DNA of 64,000 bases from Bacteroidota bacterium (GTDB lineage Bacteria > Bacteroidota > Ignavibacteria > Ignavibacteriales > Ignavibacteriaceae): NCBI GenBank assembly GCA_021824565.1, contig JAKAKL010000140.1, positions 1-64,000 on the forward strand. Reading direction: 5' to 3'. Shown here piece after piece: positions 25,969 to 34,981 of this stretch. Made by a program: the position numbers and the translations under genes. A model generated the notes under the pieces. It was not told where the DNA came from and searched no databases. It saw nothing but the letters and a program-made list of their open reading frames with translations. Positions within the stretch are counted from its first letter, which is position 1. Each line of letters opens with the position of its first letter.

Positions 25969-26532
25969 TTATTTTTTTCTGAGAAAATAAGTTTCGAGAT
26001 GGATTTTAATTTTGTTGTCGACAGTGTTGAATAAAAATGAAGGCTGATCGATGTTAAAATCAGAAAGTAAGATATAAAAGTTAGATTCCAGCTTTAATAA
26101 TTTTCCGTAATCGTAAAGAGTCCCTTCTATGTTTAGCAGCTTTTGAACACCGTGAAGTGTGAAAGACCCGCTTGCGCTGACTTTAAATTCTACGGCTGAA
26201 ATCGAGTCGACATTTGTAATTACACCCACATATTTTGCAAGAGGAAATTTTTTTGTATCAAGGTACTCGTTCTTCATATGGCTGTCTCGTAAGCTAATGC
26301 CGGTATTGAGCGAATCGAGAGAGACAGAAAACTCGACTATATTTTTATTTGTAATATTTCTGCCTGTCCATAATATTTCTCCATTAATTGCATTGGTAAC
26401 CCCATCAAAATTGTTGAAAGTAGCTTTAGCAAAAAATTCAACTGTATTCGTGTTCGAATGGTCAACGTTCAATTCTTGTGCATAAGAAGAAAAAGAAATT
26501 AAAACTAAGCAGAACGATAATAAATATTTCAT
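25969..26532 (-). CDS. YceI-family periplasmic protein
   Basis: This 187-residue protein has a signal peptide (MKYLLSFCLVLISFSSYAQ) and the YceI lipocalin-like pattern: LNVDHSNTNTVEFFAKATFN, LDSLNTGISLRDSHMKNEYL, and ASGSFTLHGVQKLLNIEGTL. Members bind polyisoprenoid or similar lipids, or act as secreted antigens of unknown role. I start at the ATG ending at 26532, where the signal peptide begins. A longer frame would run into the neighbouring gene. It probably shares a transcript with the unknown membrane protein upstream (20 bases between them). Confidence 0.85.
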   Translation of the reverse strand: MKYLLSFCLVLISFSSYAQELNVDHSNTNTVEFFAKATFNNFDGVTNAINGEILWTGRNITNKNIVEFSVSLDSLNTGISLRDSHMKNEYLDTKKFPLAKYVGVITNVDSISAVEFKVSASGSFTLHGVQKLLNIEGTLYDYGKLLKLESNFYILLSDFNIDQPSFLFNTVDNKIKIHLETYFLRKK

Positions 26533-26551
26533 GAGGTTTTTAAAATTTTGA

Positions 26552-27316
26552 TTAATATTTAGCAAAGAGAAAAATTACTAAAGCTGAAATTGCTCCAAGT
26601 GCTGTCCAGAGTTTTGAATTCTTTGTATTAAAAATTAAAATTAATGTTAGAATAGAAACTGAAAATAGGAGAATAGATCTTTGATCAAAAATATCTGATA
26701 AAGGTATACCGCCGTTTCCAATAGCTCCAATTTCTACTCCTTTTTTTACAGTGCTGAAAACGAAAGTATAACTGAAAAAAGCAATTGACGCAAACACAGT
26801 TAATTTTTTTGTCTTGGGTCTACCGCTAAAAGACTCAAGAGCAGTTCTAACAGCTAAAATCAAGCCTGCAAAAAGGGTAATAAAATAAAATTGATTTATT
26901 TCATCCGGTATTGGTTTTAGAAAGGTAAAAGAAGCGTTATTCTTTACAGGCAGCAGAAACGTTGTGTTTTTATTTTTAAGATGAATACGAAATTCTACTT
27001 TACTTCTCGGCAGCTGCTGAGGAATAATAGCCGACAAAAAATTCAAGCTGTCTTTCATAGTGATTGACCGCCAAGATGATTCTATTTCATTTTTCCAAAA
27101 AAGCACGGCTTGCAATCCGGCAGAATCGCTTACGAGCAAAACCGGGTAACCGTTTTTTGTATGAGCAATCTTATCAAAACTAAAAGAAACTTTATTGCCG
27201 CCGCCCACATCAACGGTGCCGCTTAAAGGAAATTCGTTAGAAGAAATGTGCTGCGCAAAGCTTACGACGAATACGATAATGATGGCTGAAATCCACAGTA
27301 TAATTGATTGTTTCAT
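26552..27316 (-). CDS. Unrecognised exported/membrane protein
   Basis: I do not recognise this 254-residue protein. It starts with a signal peptide or signal anchor (ILWISAIIIVFVVSFA). A polar beta-rich region of about 120 residues follows (for example GTVDVGGGNKVSFSFDKIAH), then three or four membrane helices in the second half (FYFITLFAGLILAV, VFASIAFFSYTFVF, ILLFSVSILTLILIF, TALGAISALVIFLF). It precedes a YceI-family gene on the same strand. The YceI pairing and the layout, an exported domain followed by helices, suggest a cytochrome- or quinone-linked membrane role at most as a guess. Confidence 0.7.
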   Translation of the reverse strand: MKQSIILWISAIIIVFVVSFAQHISSNEFPLSGTVDVGGGNKVSFSFDKIAHTKNGYPVLLVSDSAGLQAVLFWKNEIESSWRSITMKDSLNFLSAIIPQQLPRSKVEFRIHLKNKNTTFLLPVKNNASFTFLKPIPDEINQFYFITLFAGLILAVRTALESFSGRPKTKKLTVFASIAFFSYTFVFSTVKKGVEIGAIGNGGIPLSDIFDQRSILLFSVSILTLILIFNTKNSKLWTALGAISALVIFLFAKY

Positions 27317-27477
27317 AAATGTTGTTTCTGACCGATTTGATTCAGCGCAAAGATAATAAAGAAAAAGCTAATCTTTTTGTTTGTTCTCATTTGTTATGTA
27401 GAGTAACGTTGATTTTGTGATTTCAAACTGAACTTATAAAGCATTAAGTACTTAAATTATACTTATAAATTAACAGC

Positions 27478-28206
27478 ATGAATTATATGGAAAATAGAAT
27501 AAGGATGTTTGATTCGCCGCAGATATTAGCGATGAATTTAGCAGAGGAATTTAAGAAAGAAGTTTCTCAATCAAAAGATAATTTTTATCTTGCAATATCC
27601 GGCGGTTCTACGCCTAAGATATTTTTTAAAGAATTAGCTAAAACTCCTTTTAAAGAAGAAGTCGCGTGGTTGCATCTTCAAATATTTTGGTGCGATGAGC
27701 GTTGCGTTCCGCCTGATGATTCAGACAGCAATTACGGTATGACAAAGGAAAATTTATTAGACCACATAAGAATTTCTGCTGAGAATATTCATAGAATTAA
27801 AGGAGAGGCTCATCCTGAGAAGGAGGCGGTATATTATTCGAAAGAAATAGATAAACTTTTACCAAAAGCGAAAAATAATTTTCCACAGTTCGACTGGGTT
27901 TTACTCGGAATTGGCGCTGACGGGCACACGGCTTCACTATTTCCTAATTCTGAGCTTCTATACAGCTGTTCGAATATTGCCGGAGTAGCAGAGCATCCAG
28001 TAACAGGACAGAAAAGAATTTCTTTAACGGAAAAGATAATTAATAATTCGAAGCGGATAAGTTTTATTGTAACGGGAAAAGATAAAGCCAATATTTTAAG
28101 CGAGATAATCAAAGGCGACCATAAAAATTATCCAGCTGCTAGAATTAAGCCGGCAGAGGGAACTCTTGACTGGTGGCTCGATAAAGAAGCCGCATTTTAC
28201 TTATAA
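27478..28206 (+). CDS. pgl: 6-phosphogluconolactonase
   Basis: The 242-residue protein has the lactonase/glucosamine-isomerase fold with NFYLAISGGSTPKIFFKELA, IFWCDERCVPPDDSDSNYGM and GIGADGHTASLFP, the set typical of 6-phosphogluconolactonase (DevB type). It hydrolyses 6-phosphogluconolactone in the oxidative pentose phosphate pathway. No glucose-6-phosphate dehydrogenase gene is adjacent. ATG 27478 is used; ATG 27487 (MENRIRMF) is equally possible. The GH13 gene follows 67 bases later on the same strand. Confidence 0.9.
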   Translation: MNYMENRIRMFDSPQILAMNLAEEFKKEVSQSKDNFYLAISGGSTPKIFFKELAKTPFKEEVAWLHLQIFWCDERCVPPDDSDSNYGMTKENLLDHIRISAENIHRIKGEAHPEKEAVYYSKEIDKLLPKAKNNFPQFDWVLLGIGADGHTASLFPNSELLYSCSNIAGVAEHPVTGQKRISLTEKIINNSKRISFIVTGKDKANILSEIIKGDHKNYPAARIKPAEGTLDWWLDKEAAFYL

Positions 28207-28273
28207 CTTTTTTCTTTCCATATTTACAAAGGGGAGGAAAATTTTTACCGCTAAATGTAATTAACATATTTTT

Positions 28274-29749
28274 ATGAACCCGAAATTATACGAAATAAAT
28301 ACACGTATCTGGATAAAACAGTTTGGAGAAAATGCTAAACTGCGCGATATACCTTTTGATTATTTTAAAAGTTTAAGCCATCAAGGAATTAATATTGTTT
28401 GGCTCCTCGGAATCTGGAAGACATGTTACAATCAGGTTGATCAATACTGTTTTACACAGGAACTAATTTCCGAATATTCAAAAGCTCTTCCAGATTGGAA
28501 AAAAGAAGACGTAATAGGATCTCCGTTTTCTATAGATGAATATTCAGTTAACCCGAAATTGGGAAGCGAAGAAGATGTAATAATCCTTAAAGAGAAACTA
28601 AATTCTGCAGGCATAAAATTATTTTTAGATTTTGTTCCGAATCATTTTGGCTCCGGGACTAAGTATATAAGAGAAGCTCCCGAATATTTTCTTGCAGGAG
28701 ACGATGAACTTTTCGTAAGAGATCGATTTACTTTTTTTAAATCTCCGTTTGATGAATCGAAAATATTTGCGCACGGCAGAGACCCGTTTTTCCCGGCTTG
28801 GGAAGATACCGCACAATTAAATTATTTTAATGAAGACACGAGAAGTTTTATGATTAACAATCTTATTAAAATTTCTAAGCTGTGCGACGGCGTGCGCTGC
28901 GATATGGCGATGTTGGAGTTAAATAATGTTTTTGAAAATACCTGGCTTGGAGTGCTGAATAAACAGAGATATGCGAAGCCAGATTCTGAATTCTGGTCAA
29001 CGGCAATTAGCGCAGTGAAAAAATTAAATCCGGATTTTATTTTCCTAGCTGAAGCATATTGGGATCTTGAATGGCAGCTTCAACAGTTAGGTTTTGATTT
29101 TACTTACGATAAAAAATTAACGGACAGGCTTGTTGCTAAAACAGTTTCGGATATTAAAGCTCATTTGAATGCGGATAAAGAGTATCAGGAAAAATCGATG
29201 AGGTTCTTGGAAAACCATGATGAATTAAGAGCTGTTGAAAAATTCGGAATTAAAGAATCTCTAGCTGCGGCGGTTTTAGTTACTACTATTGAAGGCATGA
29301 GGCTTTACTTTGATGGTCAATTCAGCGGCAAGCACATCAAGGTTCCTATCCAGTTGGGAAGAGAGCCTGAAGAAAAAACAAATGTATTGGTCAAACAATA
29401 TTATGATAAAATCTTAAACGTCACCAAAGAAAATATTTTTAATGAAGGCGATTGGCAAATCTTAAATGCTATGCCTGTTTCTGAAAATAATTTTTCTTTT
29501 GAAAACATTCTTGCGTGGCAATGGAAACTTGGAGATGAAGTTAGAATTATAGTAATAAATTACGCTGATTGTACTTCACAGTGCAGATTGAAATTTTGTG
29601 TAGCATCTTCACGTTCCGAAATACTTTTAATAGATTTATTAAATGAAGTTAAATATTTAAGGGCAATTGATGAGATCAACACGGTTGGTTTATTTGTTGA
29701 ACTCAAGAGTTACCAAAGTCATATTTTTAAAGTAAGTGACGCAGCTTAA
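28274..29749 (+). CDS. GH13 alpha-amylase-family enzyme, cytoplasmic
   Basis: The 491-residue protein has the four GH13 regions: DFVPNHFG, GVRCDMAMLEL with nucleophile Asp210, FLAEAYWDLEW with acid/base Glu260, and FLENHDELRAV with Asp316. No signal peptide is present, so it acts inside the cell, probably on glycogen or malto-oligosaccharides. The TIM barrel starts at once (YEINTRIWIKQFGE), as in the small single-domain GH13 proteins of the Bacteroidota-Chlorobiota group. The exact specificity, hydrolase or transferase, cannot be read from the sequence. Confidence 0.88.
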   Translation: MNPKLYEINTRIWIKQFGENAKLRDIPFDYFKSLSHQGINIVWLLGIWKTCYNQVDQYCFTQELISEYSKALPDWKKEDVIGSPFSIDEYSVNPKLGSEEDVIILKEKLNSAGIKLFLDFVPNHFGSGTKYIREAPEYFLAGDDELFVRDRFTFFKSPFDESKIFAHGRDPFFPAWEDTAQLNYFNEDTRSFMINNLIKISKLCDGVRCDMAMLELNNVFENTWLGVLNKQRYAKPDSEFWSTAISAVKKLNPDFIFLAEAYWDLEWQLQQLGFDFTYDKKLTDRLVAKTVSDIKAHLNADKEYQEKSMRFLENHDELRAVEKFGIKESLAAAVLVTTIEGMRLYFDGQFSGKHIKVPIQLGREPEEKTNVLVKQYYDKILNVTKENIFNEGDWQILNAMPVSENNFSFENILAWQWKLGDEVRIIVINYADCTSQCRLKFCVASSRSEILLIDLLNEVKYLRAIDEINTVGLFVELKSYQSHIFKVSDAA

Positions 29750-29816
29750 ATTTTTAAAAAGCTTAATTCAGAAAAAATATTAAACGCTAACAATTTAATT
29801 CAACTAGAATTATTTA

Positions 29817-30521
29817 TTGAAGAATGTAGTAATTATACCGGCATTTAATGAAGAGCAATCTATCGGTAAAGTGGTCAATGCGATTCCAAAAAATTTAGTA
29901 GATGAGATTGTTGTAGTTAATAATAATTCTACCGATAAGACGATAGAAAAAGCTGTAGAGGCTGGCGCGACAGTTTTGACGGAAACCATTCAGGGCTACG
30001 GCGCTTCATGCTTAAGAGGTATTAATTATTTTAAGGAAAAAAACTGCGATATTGTTGTATTTATGGACGGAGATTTTAGCGACTATCCTGAAGAAATTAA
30101 TTTATTATTGAATCCGATTGTAAATAAGAATTATGATTTTGTTTTAGGCAGCAGGACTCTTGGCGAAAAGGAAAAGGGAGCGCTGCCGGTGCAATCAAGA
30201 TTCGGAAGTATTATAGCTGGATTGCTTATGAATTTTTTTTGGGGAATAAAATATTCCGATCTTGGCCCATTTAGAGCAATAAAATTTGACAAACTTCTTG
30301 AGCTTGATATGAAGGATAAATGGTACGGCTGGACTGTAGAGATGCAAATTAAAGCGGCAAAAAACAAGCTAAAAGTTTTAGAAGTTCCGGTAAGCTACAG
30401 AAAAAGGATTGGGAAGTCAAAAGTTACAGGCACGCTTAAAGGAACTTTGATGGCGAGCATTATCATTCTTAAAACAATATTTTCAGAATACTTCAAAGAA
30501 AAATTTTCTGATACAAATTGA
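29817..30521 (+). CDS. Glycosyltransferase family 2 protein
   Basis: The 234-residue protein is a GT-A fold transferase: VVIIPAFNEEQSIGKVV at the N-terminus, VVVNNNSTDKT, and the metal-binding VFMDGDFSDYPEE. A C-terminal basic segment (YRKRIGKSKVTGTLKG) and a weakly hydrophobic helix follow, as in dolichyl-phosphate-mannose-synthase-like GT2 enzymes. The start is a TTG at 29817; no ATG lies upstream in frame before a stop and the first strand begins immediately. Its 3' end overlaps the next gene by four bases, so both are expressed together. Confidence 0.88.
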   Translation: MKNVVIIPAFNEEQSIGKVVNAIPKNLVDEIVVVNNNSTDKTIEKAVEAGATVLTETIQGYGASCLRGINYFKEKNCDIVVFMDGDFSDYPEEINLLLNPIVNKNYDFVLGSRTLGEKEKGALPVQSRFGSIIAGLLMNFFWGIKYSDLGPFRAIKFDKLLELDMKDKWYGWTVEMQIKAAKNKLKVLEVPVSYRKRIGKSKVTGTLKGTLMASIIILKTIFSEYFKEKFSDTN

Positions 30522-31192
30522 AAAAGAAAAAGGCGCTAATAATTTTTGCAAAATATCCGCGTGAAGGAGAAGTAAAAACCAGGCTTGCAAAAGCAATGGG
30601 AGAAAAATTTGCTGTTTCTTTTTATAAAGCATGTGCTGAAAATACTTTTAAGGAATGTGAAAAAATAATTCCTATTAATGTTTCTGTTTATCTCTTTTAC
30701 GCAGATAGAAAAGACGAAAAGCTTATTTCTAATTGGGCATCCAACAGATTTTTATATAAAGAGCAAAACGGAGAAACACTTGGTGAAAGAATGGAAAATG
30801 CTTTTTCGCAAGTTTTTCATGATGAAGCCGGCAGCGCCATTATTATAGGAACAGACCTTCCGGATATTTCATATCCGCTGATTGCAGAAGCTTTTGAAGC
30901 GCTTGAAAAACATCAAGTTGTTATTGGTCCATCTTCAGACGGCGGATATTACCTTTTAGGTATGAATGAACTCTATAGCAGTTTGTTTAGCGGGATCAAG
31001 TGGAGTACCGGCTCAGTCTTGAAATCAACAATAGAAATAATAAAAAATAAAAACTTATCGGCAAAAATTCTTAAAGAGCTTACCGATATTGATGAGCACA
31101 AAGATTTGAAAAAATGGTTTTCGGTTTCAAAACCGGACGAAAATAATTTTTTATATAGGCTGATTAAGGAGCAAAGTAATATTGCGGAATAA
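30518..31192 (+). CDS. TIGR04282-type nucleotide-transferase/glycosyltransferase (DUF2064)
   Basis: The 224-residue protein matches the family with KALIIFAKYPREGEVKTRLA at the N-terminus, NGETLGERMENAF, IIIGTDLPDI and GPSSDGGYYLLGM. It has a GT-A or nucleotidyltransferase-like fold. In databases it is often labelled an arsenosugar-biosynthesis glycosyltransferase, but the family is widespread and usually paired with a GT2 gene as here. I infer a joint role in making a glycan or glycolipid. Translation begins at TTG 30518 inside the stop region of the GT2 gene (TTGA overlap). Confidence 0.87.
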   Translation: MKKKKALIIFAKYPREGEVKTRLAKAMGEKFAVSFYKACAENTFKECEKIIPINVSVYLFYADRKDEKLISNWASNRFLYKEQNGETLGERMENAFSQVFHDEAGSAIIIGTDLPDISYPLIAEAFEALEKHQVVIGPSSDGGYYLLGMNELYSSLFSGIKWSTGSVLKSTIEIIKNKNLSAKILKELTDIDEHKDLKKWFSVSKPDENNFLYRLIKEQSNIAE

Positions 31193-31379
31193 TTTGCTAT
31201 TCCATTTATCGACAATTAAAAACCATTAGTCGAAAATCCTAAAATTTTAATATTACAATTGATTTTTTCTTTTTAATTTTACAACAACTATAATTTAGGG
31301 TAGAAAAGAAAGCACATAAAAATTTTTTATAGGTTTGGTTTTATTTTTTTTACTTTATGAATTATTACGAGGAAGCAAA

Positions 31380-31487
31380 ATGGATTTGTATTCTTTAATT
31401 ATCTCTTCCTTATCGATTTTTTTCGGATCTTTCATCGTCATTCTCGGCGGCTCTTACATAGCATATAAACTGAAAAAAGATAAATAG
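31380..31487 (+). CDS. 35-residue single-span membrane protein
   Basis: ATG 31380 is preceded by GAGGAAGC. The frame encodes a short acidic-polar start, one hydrophobic helix (IISSLSIFFGSFIVILGGSY) and a basic tail (KLKKDK), ending at TAG 31487. A ribosome binding site and an N-out/C-in helix with positive tail argue that it is real. The function is unknown; comparable one-span peptides are subunits of respiratory or transport complexes. The rest of the 436-base gap between its neighbours (31193-31379 and 31488-31628) shows no gene. Confidence 0.55.
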   Translation: MDLYSLIISSLSIFFGSFIVILGGSYIAYKLKKDK

Positions 31488-31628
31488 TTTTTTTACAACG
31501 GATTTATACTAGTTACTTCTATTAGTAAATCATTTCCATTTCTTTAGTATTTCCCTCACAAGAAAAATTTTCCCCTCATATAGACTTAAATAATTTTCTA
31601 TCTTTAAAAAGATTCAAAATGAAAAGAT

Positions 31629-32696
31629 ATGGATATTCAAATTAAAGGAAGAGCCGCTCAGTTTAATCCAAAGAACCGATTTGAAAAACTCGAAATAGAT
31701 TATTCAGAGGGTGGAACGTCATTTCCAGAAGTAATAGAGCAGACAAAGAAAATTGATACTGTTTTTTTTAAGGATTATTCTAAGTCCATCATAGCCGTAA
31801 ACAACAGCTATGATGTCGGCTTCAATTATTCTTTTAATCCCTATCGAGGCTGTGAGCACGGCTGCATCTACTGCTATGCAAGACCGACACATGAATTTCT
31901 CGGATTTTCCTCCGGAGTTGATTTCGAAACTAAGATTATGGTAAAAGAAAATGCGCCGAAACTTCTTGAAGATACTTTCCAAAAAAAGTCTTACAAGCCT
32001 GATCTTATTATGTTTAGCGGCGACACCGATTGTTACCAGCCGGTCGAGCGAAAACTTAAACTAACAAGAAAATCACTTGAGGTTTGCTTAAGATATAGAA
32101 ACCCGGTTTCAATTATTACTAAAAATTATCTGATAACAAGAGACATCGACATATTAAAAGAGATGGCAGAAAAAAATATTGTCGCCGCGGCTATTTCAAT
32201 TACTAGCTTAAATAAAAATCTGGCGGCAAAAATGGAACCACGAACATCCATTCCTGAAAGACGTTTCGATGCAATAAAACTGTTAGCGGAAAATAAAATC
32301 CCCGTAGGCGTAAATGTCGCACCGATAATTCCGGGGCTAAATGATAATGAGATTCCTGAAATTTTGAAATTAGCAGCTGAGAATGGAGCTTCGTTCGCAG
32401 GAAGAACGATGCTCCGCTTGCCATATTCTGTAAAAGATTTATTTATAGCCTGGCTTGAAAAAGAATTCCCGGATAGGGCAAATAAAATATTAAATAAGGT
32501 TAGAGAAATGAGAGATGGCAAACTTAATTCATCGGAATTCGGTAAAAGATTTACAGGAGAAGGTAAAACGGCTGAATCAATCATTAATTTATTTGATATA
32601 AGCTGTGAGAAATACGGATTAAATAAGAAAAATTTGAAACTTAGCGCGGATAATTTTATAAGACCAAAAGATAACCAGTTAACATTTTTTGATTGA
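31629..32696 (+). CDS. PA0069-family radical SAM protein (SplB-like)
   Basis: The 355-residue protein carries the radical SAM cluster motif CEHGCIYCYA (Cys-x3-Cys-x2-Cys) in the context FNPYRGCEHGCIYCYARPTH, followed by FSGDTDCYQPVE and VAPIIPGLND. It belongs to the Rv2578c/PA0069 group, related to spore photoproduct lyase, which binds a 4Fe-4S cluster and SAM. The substrate of the group is unknown. It stands alone between small-protein genes. Confidence 0.9.
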   Translation: MDIQIKGRAAQFNPKNRFEKLEIDYSEGGTSFPEVIEQTKKIDTVFFKDYSKSIIAVNNSYDVGFNYSFNPYRGCEHGCIYCYARPTHEFLGFSSGVDFETKIMVKENAPKLLEDTFQKKSYKPDLIMFSGDTDCYQPVERKLKLTRKSLEVCLRYRNPVSIITKNYLITRDIDILKEMAEKNIVAAAISITSLNKNLAAKMEPRTSIPERRFDAIKLLAENKIPVGVNVAPIIPGLNDNEIPEILKLAAENGASFAGRTMLRLPYSVKDLFIAWLEKEFPDRANKILNKVREMRDGKLNSSEFGKRFTGEGKTAESIINLFDISCEKYGLNKKNLKLSADNFIRPKDNQLTFFD

Positions 32697-32791
32697 TTTT
32701 ATTGGTAAATTTGTCAAACAAATTAATATTTTTATGACCTTGAAACCAAATTATAGTTGTATCATCAAACCGAAAGAGAAAAATAGTAGCT

Positions 32792-33046
32792 ATGGCACAA
32801 AAAAAAGCTAAGCCAAGAGAAAGACAGATTGGCAAGAAACCACAGGAGAAAAAATATTTAATAAATCCAAGGTACAGAAATACTTTTTGGACTATAGTTA
32901 TCATAATTATCCTCTTAATATTTTTTATCATAAATAATACAAGCTACGTTCCTTCGAGCGGTTCTTATCCGCCCGGCTACAATGCTCAGACTGCGGAAAA
33001 GCCGACTAAAGTTATCGATAAAAGATTGCAGATGGATACAAAATAA
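32792..33046 (+). CDS. Small basic membrane protein
   Basis: The 84-residue protein has a strongly basic N-terminus (MAQKKAKPRERQIGKKPQEK), one membrane helix (FWTIVIIIILLIFFIIN) and a polar Gly/Pro/Ser tail (GSYPPGYNAQ). The layout fits an N-in single-span protein. I do not recognise a family. The TlpA-like lipoprotein gene begins 28 bases after its stop on the same strand, so they are probably co-expressed. Confidence 0.65.
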   Translation: MAQKKAKPRERQIGKKPQEKKYLINPRYRNTFWTIVIIIILLIFFIINNTSYVPSSGSYPPGYNAQTAEKPTKVIDKRLQMDTK

Positions 33047-33074
33047 ATTACTCAACTTGATGAAGGAAAATATA

Positions 33075-33641
33075 ATGCGAAAGATTTTTTTAGCGGTAAT
33101 ATTGCTTGGAGCATTTACAATCTTTGGATGCAACAAAAATGCCGGAGCCGATGATTCAAAAAATGAGGATACCACGCCGGCTGCGTTGCAAGAACAAAAT
33201 CAATTATCATCAGATAATAATACAAGTTCTAAAGCTTTCAACTTTACTCTTACAGACACACAAGGGAAAAAAATTAACCTGTCGGACTATGCCGGTAAAA
33301 TTGTAATAGTAGATTTTTGGGCAACCTGGTGTCCTCCGTGCAGAAGAGGCATACCTGATCTAATTTCTCTCCAAAAGCAGTTTAAAAATAAGATTGCCGT
33401 CATTGGAATTTCGGTTGATAGCGATACAAAATCAGATGTCATACCTTTTATTAAGTCAATGGGAATAAATTATACTGTTTGTTATGCAAGTCAAGAAGTG
33501 GTACATGCCTACGGAGACATCGAGGCAATCCCTACGTCTTTTGTAATTGATAAGGATGGTAATATTGTAAACCAGCATGTCGGGCTGACGGATAAAAGTG
33601 TCTATGTTGATGAAATAAATAAATTGCTTGGTAAGTCTTGA
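33075..33641 (+). CDS. TlpA/ResA-type thioredoxin-fold lipoprotein
   Basis: The 188-residue protein starts with a lipoprotein signal (MRKIFLAVILLGAFTIFGC, lipobox cysteine at about residue 19), a short low-complexity linker, then a TlpA/AhpC-type thioredoxin domain with DFWATWCPPCRRGIPDL (redox pair Cys-Pro-Pro-Cys) and EAIPTSFVIDKDG. It is a membrane-attached thiol-disulfide reductant, as used in cytochrome c maturation. I chose ATG 33075 because AAGGA lies nine bases upstream and the lipobox follows; a longer frame from 32982 overlaps the upstream gene. A terminator follows. Confidence 0.9.
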   Translation: MRKIFLAVILLGAFTIFGCNKNAGADDSKNEDTTPAALQEQNQLSSDNNTSSKAFNFTLTDTQGKKINLSDYAGKIVIVDFWATWCPPCRRGIPDLISLQKQFKNKIAVIGISVDSDTKSDVIPFIKSMGINYTVCYASQEVVHAYGDIEAIPTSFVIDKDGNIVNQHVGLTDKSVYVDEINKLLGKS

Positions 33642-33650
33642 TAAAAAATA

Positions 33651-33686
33651 AACCCCGCTTTAATCTTTTTACAGCGGGGTTTTTTA
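33651..33686. terminator. Convergent terminator between the tlpA-like gene and the DUF2905 gene
   Basis: A 9-bp stem, AACCCCGCT (33651-33659) with AGCGGGGTT (33673-33681), a 13-base loop and T residues to 33685. A-rich bases before it could let it serve the minus strand too. Confidence 0.9.
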
Positions 33687-33908
33687 TTTTCTGAGGAAGT
33701 AAATGATTATACTTAATAATATGCTAAACAGAAGAGAAGTAGCAATAGGAAAATAAAAAGTAAAGTTTTTCCGTTTTATAAGTATGTCTCCTGGCAGCTT
33801 ACCTAAAAAAGAAAGTTTATCGCTGAACAACAAAAAAATTCCCGCCACAAAAATTAATGAGCCTATCAAAATTAAAATTTTGCCAAACTGTTGTAGTTCC
33901 GATGTCAT
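33684..33908 (-). CDS. DUF2905 family membrane protein
   Basis: The 74-residue protein has two membrane helices (ILILIGSLIFVAGIFLLF and FPIATSLLFSILLSIIIYF) separated by the conserved loop FLGKLPGDILIKRKNFTFYF. That loop, G.LPGDI..+..N..FYFP, is the signature of DUF2905, a widespread family of unknown function. It is a stand-alone gene and its stop lies inside the convergent terminator. Confidence 0.9.
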   Translation of the reverse strand: MTSELQQFGKILILIGSLIFVAGIFLLFSDKLSFLGKLPGDILIKRKNFTFYFPIATSLLFSILLSIIIYFLRK

Positions 33909-34133
33909 AAGAAAATATCATTTTTATTATGAAAGATAAAAACAAATTATTAAATTTTTTAAGTCAATTATTTTGTCTATTTAAATTATTAACTACTTAC
34001 TACTAAATTGGACATTAAATTTTAGTAATTATATTTTTCAAATAGTTTTTCTATATGATCTCCGAAAGTTTTCTCCAATTTATATCCCAAGTGATTGCAT
34101 CTACAAGTATAGTCTGGTCAAACAGCAGCATCT

Positions 34134-34808
34134 ATGTATAAGATAAAAGTATTAGTTGTTGATGATCATTTATTAATTAGAACCGGAATAAAAAGTTTAT
34201 TAAAAGACTCATCGATAATTCATATTGTTGGTGAAGCTGAAAATGGTGATGAAGCCATAGCAAAGTTTGAAAAACTAAGACCCGACGTTGTGCTGATGGA
34301 TATTTCTATGCCAGGTATTTCCGGCATTGAAGCCACAAGAATAATTAAAGAGAAATATTCGCAAGCAAGGATTCTTATTCTTACTATGTACGAAAATGAA
34401 GAATATGTTTTAAGTTCCGTTAAAAATGGTGCATCGGGCGTTCTCCACAAGAATGTAAATAAAAAAGAATTGATTGATGCCATTCAATCTGTCGCCGAAG
34501 GCAAAAAGTATTTTGGTCAAGGACTTACTCAATTGCTGATTGAGAATTTAGTTTCGCGCTATGACGGCGAAGTATCTGGAAAGCAAAATGGAAAAATTTT
34601 TATAACTACTCGAGAGAAAGAAATACTATATTGTATTGCCGACGGTATGTCTAATGTTGAAATTGGGGATAGGCTTAAAATAAGCCCTCGTACAGTTGAT
34701 TCGCATAAGAGTAATATTATGCAAAAGTTTAATATAAAAACAACTGGCGCTCTTACACGCTTTGCCTTTGAAAACGGCTTTTATCTTCCTAAAAAAGGTA
34801 GTAAATGA
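34134..34808 (+). CDS. NarL/FixJ-type response regulator
   Basis: The 224-residue protein has a complete receiver domain (acidic pair Asp10-Asp11, phospho-acceptor Asp56 in VVLMDISMPG, conserved Lys in VLHKN) and a C-terminal LuxR-type helix-turn-helix (TTREKEILYCIADGMSNVEI, RTVDSHKSNIMQKF). It should activate or repress transcription after phosphorylation. No sensor kinase gene is adjacent, so the partner is elsewhere. The 225 bases upstream hold no gene. Confidence 0.95.
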   Translation: MYKIKVLVVDDHLLIRTGIKSLLKDSSIIHIVGEAENGDEAIAKFEKLRPDVVLMDISMPGISGIEATRIIKEKYSQARILILTMYENEEYVLSSVKNGASGVLHKNVNKKELIDAIQSVAEGKKYFGQGLTQLLIENLVSRYDGEVSGKQNGKIFITTREKEILYCIADGMSNVEIGDRLKISPRTVDSHKSNIMQKFNIKTTGALTRFAFENGFYLPKKGSK

Positions 34809-34981
34809 TTTTATAGTTGCATGTGAAAAAATTGCTACTATAAACTATCCTACGGAAATTCCGTATATCCATCTACGTAATTTGCGCAATTAAAAATACG
34901 TAAATTTACTGATTTACTTTTTCAAAACCTTTGATATATTAGCACCTGAAATTTTTGTGTTGCTGTAGGGCAGGAAAACCT
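34809..34981. other. Gene-free stretch before a strong terminator; possible small RNA
   Basis: No open frame of note. Near its end a mini-hairpin (CAGG-AAAA-CCTG, 34971-34982) sits next to the terminator stem, and a TTGATATATTAG stretch about 45 bases earlier could be a promoter. This might be the tail of the response-regulator transcript or a separate small RNA. Confidence 0.35.

Noticed and set aside
27478-28206. Glucosamine-6-phosphate deaminase as an alternative to Pgl
   Set aside because: The CDERCVPPDDSDSNYGM and GADGHTASLFP motifs follow the lactonase pattern rather than the deaminase one.
32126-32584. 152-codon open frame antisense to the radical SAM gene
   Set aside because: It lies wholly opposite a well-supported gene, has low-complexity hydrophobic/serine composition and no start signal.
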